A DNA stretch of 64,000 nucleotides from JAYWGN01 sp043778255 (GTDB lineage: Bacteria > Bacteroidota > Bacteroidia > Chitinophagales > Chitinophagaceae), in the NCBI GenBank assembly GCA_043778255.1, contig JAYWGN010000046.1, forward strand, positions 62,001-126,000, written 5' to 3'. Position numbers and translations under genes: made by a program. The notes beneath the pieces are model-generated. The model saw only the letters and a list, made by a program, of their open reading frames with translations. It did no database searches and was not told where the DNA came from. This document shows, piece by piece, positions 62,643 through 64,000 of the stretch. Numbering within the stretch: position 1 is the first letter of the stretch; each line of letters opens with the position of its first letter.

Positions 62643-63293
62643 ATGCAACTACACACATATATAGACCATACCCTACTCAAACCTACTACACTTATAAGTG
62701 AGGTTACTACACTGTGTAGTGAGGCTATGCAATACCAATTTACAGCCGTTTGTGTACCACCTTTATTTGTAAAGCAGGCAAAGCAATTATTGAATAATAC
62801 TACTGTAAAAGTAGCTACGGTTATAGGTTTTCCATTTGGCTATAGTGCAGTAGAAGCTAAAATAGCCGAACTATTACTAGCCATTGTAGATGGAGCCGAT
62901 GAGTTAGATGTAGTAGTGAATATAGCTGCCCTCAAAAACAATGATTGGCAATACTTAGCTAACGAAATAAACCATATAATGGCTATAATAACTAATCACC
63001 ATAAAACCATAAAAATTATAATAGAAACTGGAGTACTAACCCAACAAGAAATTATAAAATGCTGCGATATATATGGTGCAGCAGGAGTGCATTACCTCAA
63101 AACTAGTACGGGCTATGCAGCAGTTGGTGCTACAGTAGCGGCAGTGGTATTATTAAGAAAGCACTTGAATAATACAATTAAAATAAAAGCAAGTGGTGGT
63201 ATAAAAACTGCAGCTTTTGCAAAAGAACTTATAGCGGCAGGTGCTAATAGAATTGGTGCAAGTGCAAGTGTACAGCTAGTTACTGAGGTATAG
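62643..63293 (+). CDS. deoC: Deoxyribose-phosphate aldolase
   Basis: The 216-residue class I aldolase cleaves 2-deoxyribose 5-phosphate to acetaldehyde and glyceraldehyde 3-phosphate. Catalytic residues are visible: the proton-shuttle D89 in GADELDVVVN, the Schiff-base K153 in YLKTSTG and K182 in IKASGGI. The N-terminal YIDHTLLKPT is typical. The gene is alone, with the YHS unit divergent upstream and a shared terminator downstream. The annotation is secure. Confidence 0.95.
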   Translation: MQLHTYIDHTLLKPTTLISEVTTLCSEAMQYQFTAVCVPPLFVKQAKQLLNNTTVKVATVIGFPFGYSAVEAKIAELLLAIVDGADELDVVVNIAALKNNDWQYLANEINHIMAIITNHHKTIKIIIETGVLTQQEIIKCCDIYGAAGVHYLKTSTGYAAVGATVAAVVLLRKHLNNTIKIKASGGIKTAAFAKELIAAGANRIGASASVQLVTEV

Positions 63294-63302
63294 TAATACA
63301 AA

Positions 63303-63327
63303 AAAGCTGCCTTTTAGAGACAGCTTT
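63303..63327. terminator. Terminator between convergent deoC and the right-edge gene
   Basis: The stem AAAGCTG/CAGCTTT has an 11-nt loop. The minus-strand side runs into TTTTTT, so it best serves the right-edge gene, and it may also stop deoC transcription. Confidence 0.7.
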
Positions 63328-63351
63328 ATTTCCATTGTTCAGTAATAAATA

Positions 63352-64000
63352 TTAATTTTTATCAATCATTTTTTTAAGTTCGGTAGCATCTAAGCTATTA
63401 ATAAGTTTGGGGCTGTTACCACGTTGAATTAACGTTTTTCGCCAAGCTGCTATTTTCTTTTTCCAAGTTGTGCTGTTATCTATAATGCTATCTAATTCTT
63501 CGTTGTCGCTTTTTAGGCTTATTTTATTGGTAATGTTTCCAATTGTTTTGTTGCCTTTACTTACGGCACCAGGGTTAGCATTATTAACATCGGTACTTTT
63601 TACTACACTTATATCTTTTTTTATGGGGTTACCATCGGCATCTCTTATTACAATATCGGTATTGTTTTTAGCAATTGTATTATTGTTATAATCTGTTACT
63701 TGTGGCGTGTATGTTTTGGTAGCATTTGTAGTTGCATTTTGCTTGGTACCATTATTAATAGTAGCGGTACTTGTAGTATTATTTGTTGGTTTTTGCCCTA
63801 TATTTTCTCTAGTTGTGTTATCCACTTTAGCAACATTATCGTTTTGTAGGTATACGGTATCTTTTTTAATTATTGCATTTGGTGTAGTTGCAGCTGTGTT
63901 GGTATTTGTAGTATTGCTTGGGTTGTTGGTTAGCCAAAGTGCAGTCATAGCTACAAAGCCTATTACCGATGCTGCAAGGGCTATTTTAGTCCAATTTATT
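63352..64000 (-). CDS. Membrane-anchored Asn/Thr-rich protein, cut by right edge
   Basis: The frame is open to the right edge, so the start is missing. The visible part begins with a hydrophobic segment (IALAASVIGFVAMTALWL), likely a single transmembrane helix, followed by a long Asn/Thr-rich periplasmic region and a short helical C-terminus (LIQRGNSPKLINSLDATELKKMI). A missing N-terminal cytosolic part would fit a membrane-bound anti-sigma or scaffold protein, but no motif supports that. An internal ATG at 63948 lies within the helix and is unlikely to be the start. Confidence 0.65.
   Translation of the reverse strand, partial: INWTKIALAASVIGFVAMTALWLTNNPSNTTNTNTAATTPNAIIKKDTVYLQNDNVAKVDNTTRENIGQKPTNNTTSTATINNGTKQNATTNATKTYTPQVTDYNNNTIAKNNTDIVIRDADGNPIKKDISVVKSTDVNNANPGAVSKGNKTIGNITNKISLKSDNEELDSIIDNSTTWKKKIAAWRKTLIQRGNSPKLINSLDATELKKMIDKN

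Overview
The window reads as chromosomal DNA of a low-GC member of the Bacteroidota, most like the Chitinophagales/Sphingobacteriales. The evidence is two secreted proteins with type IX secretion C-terminal domains, TAnnTTTG-type -7 promoter elements, A-rich leaders instead of Shine-Dalgarno sites, frequent TTG starts, one-base TAATG gene overlaps, a SecA of 1105 residues with a SEC-C tail, and complete tryptophan/kynurenine, homogentisate and carotenoid enzymes. No rRNA or tRNA gene and no transposase were recognised.

Region 1 (1-16.3 kb) is a plus-strand surface-polysaccharide locus. It holds a carbamoyltransferase cut by the left edge, a GT2, an epimerase, a CapD-type dehydratase, an initiating sugar phosphotransferase, Gmd and Fcl (GDP-L-fucose), HldA and HldD (ADP-heptose), a CpsB-type phosphatase and a GT4. 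Two probable defence or toxin-antitoxin modules sit inside it: a HepT/MntA pair joined to hldA by overlapping codons, and an AAA ATPase plus Toprim-like pair between the M23 peptidase and hldD.

Region 2 (16.3-23.5 kb) is a carotenoid locus: a MerR regulator with an intact CarH/LitR-type B12 motif set, an ECF sigma factor, crtI, crtB, crtZ and crtY, then a cupin and a small membrane protein. It should make zeaxanthin from GGPP. A repeated TTAAACAAA element lies before the regulator and around the sigma-factor promoter.

Region 3 (23.5-47.2 kb) is mixed housekeeping and catabolism: homogentisate dioxygenase, four minus-strand lipoprotein genes, a thioesterase, a GAF/histidine-kinase-like protein with a degraded ATP site, SecA, a Fic protein, 3-hydroxyanthranilate and tryptophan dioxygenases, CarA, heme A synthase, a membrane-anchored patatin, a type IX-secreted protein, a CDGSH protein, MeaB, an O-antigen ligase-like protein with a GT2, an MBL hydrolase and a UMF1-type MFS transporter.

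Region 4 (47.2-64 kb) has two pseudouridine synthases, a possible integron-like cassette (DUF2188 plus HEPN), an outer-membrane protein, MgtE, a nonsense-broken secreted-protein gene followed by a large type IX-secreted protein and a lipoprotein, an XRE regulator, a SET protein, an ECF sigma/anti-sigma pair, a six-gene operon (YHS, barrel, DoxX, DinB, NRDE, ATP-grasp), DeoC and a membrane-anchored protein cut by the right edge.

Several intergenic regions carry short tandem arrays of 7-bp or 8-bp units (TTAATAR, TTRTCAA, TTAGCACA, TTAATTNN, GAATTAAG). Some touch genes: one supplies a promoter -33 element, one contains the crtY start codon, and one encodes the C-terminus of the Fic protein.
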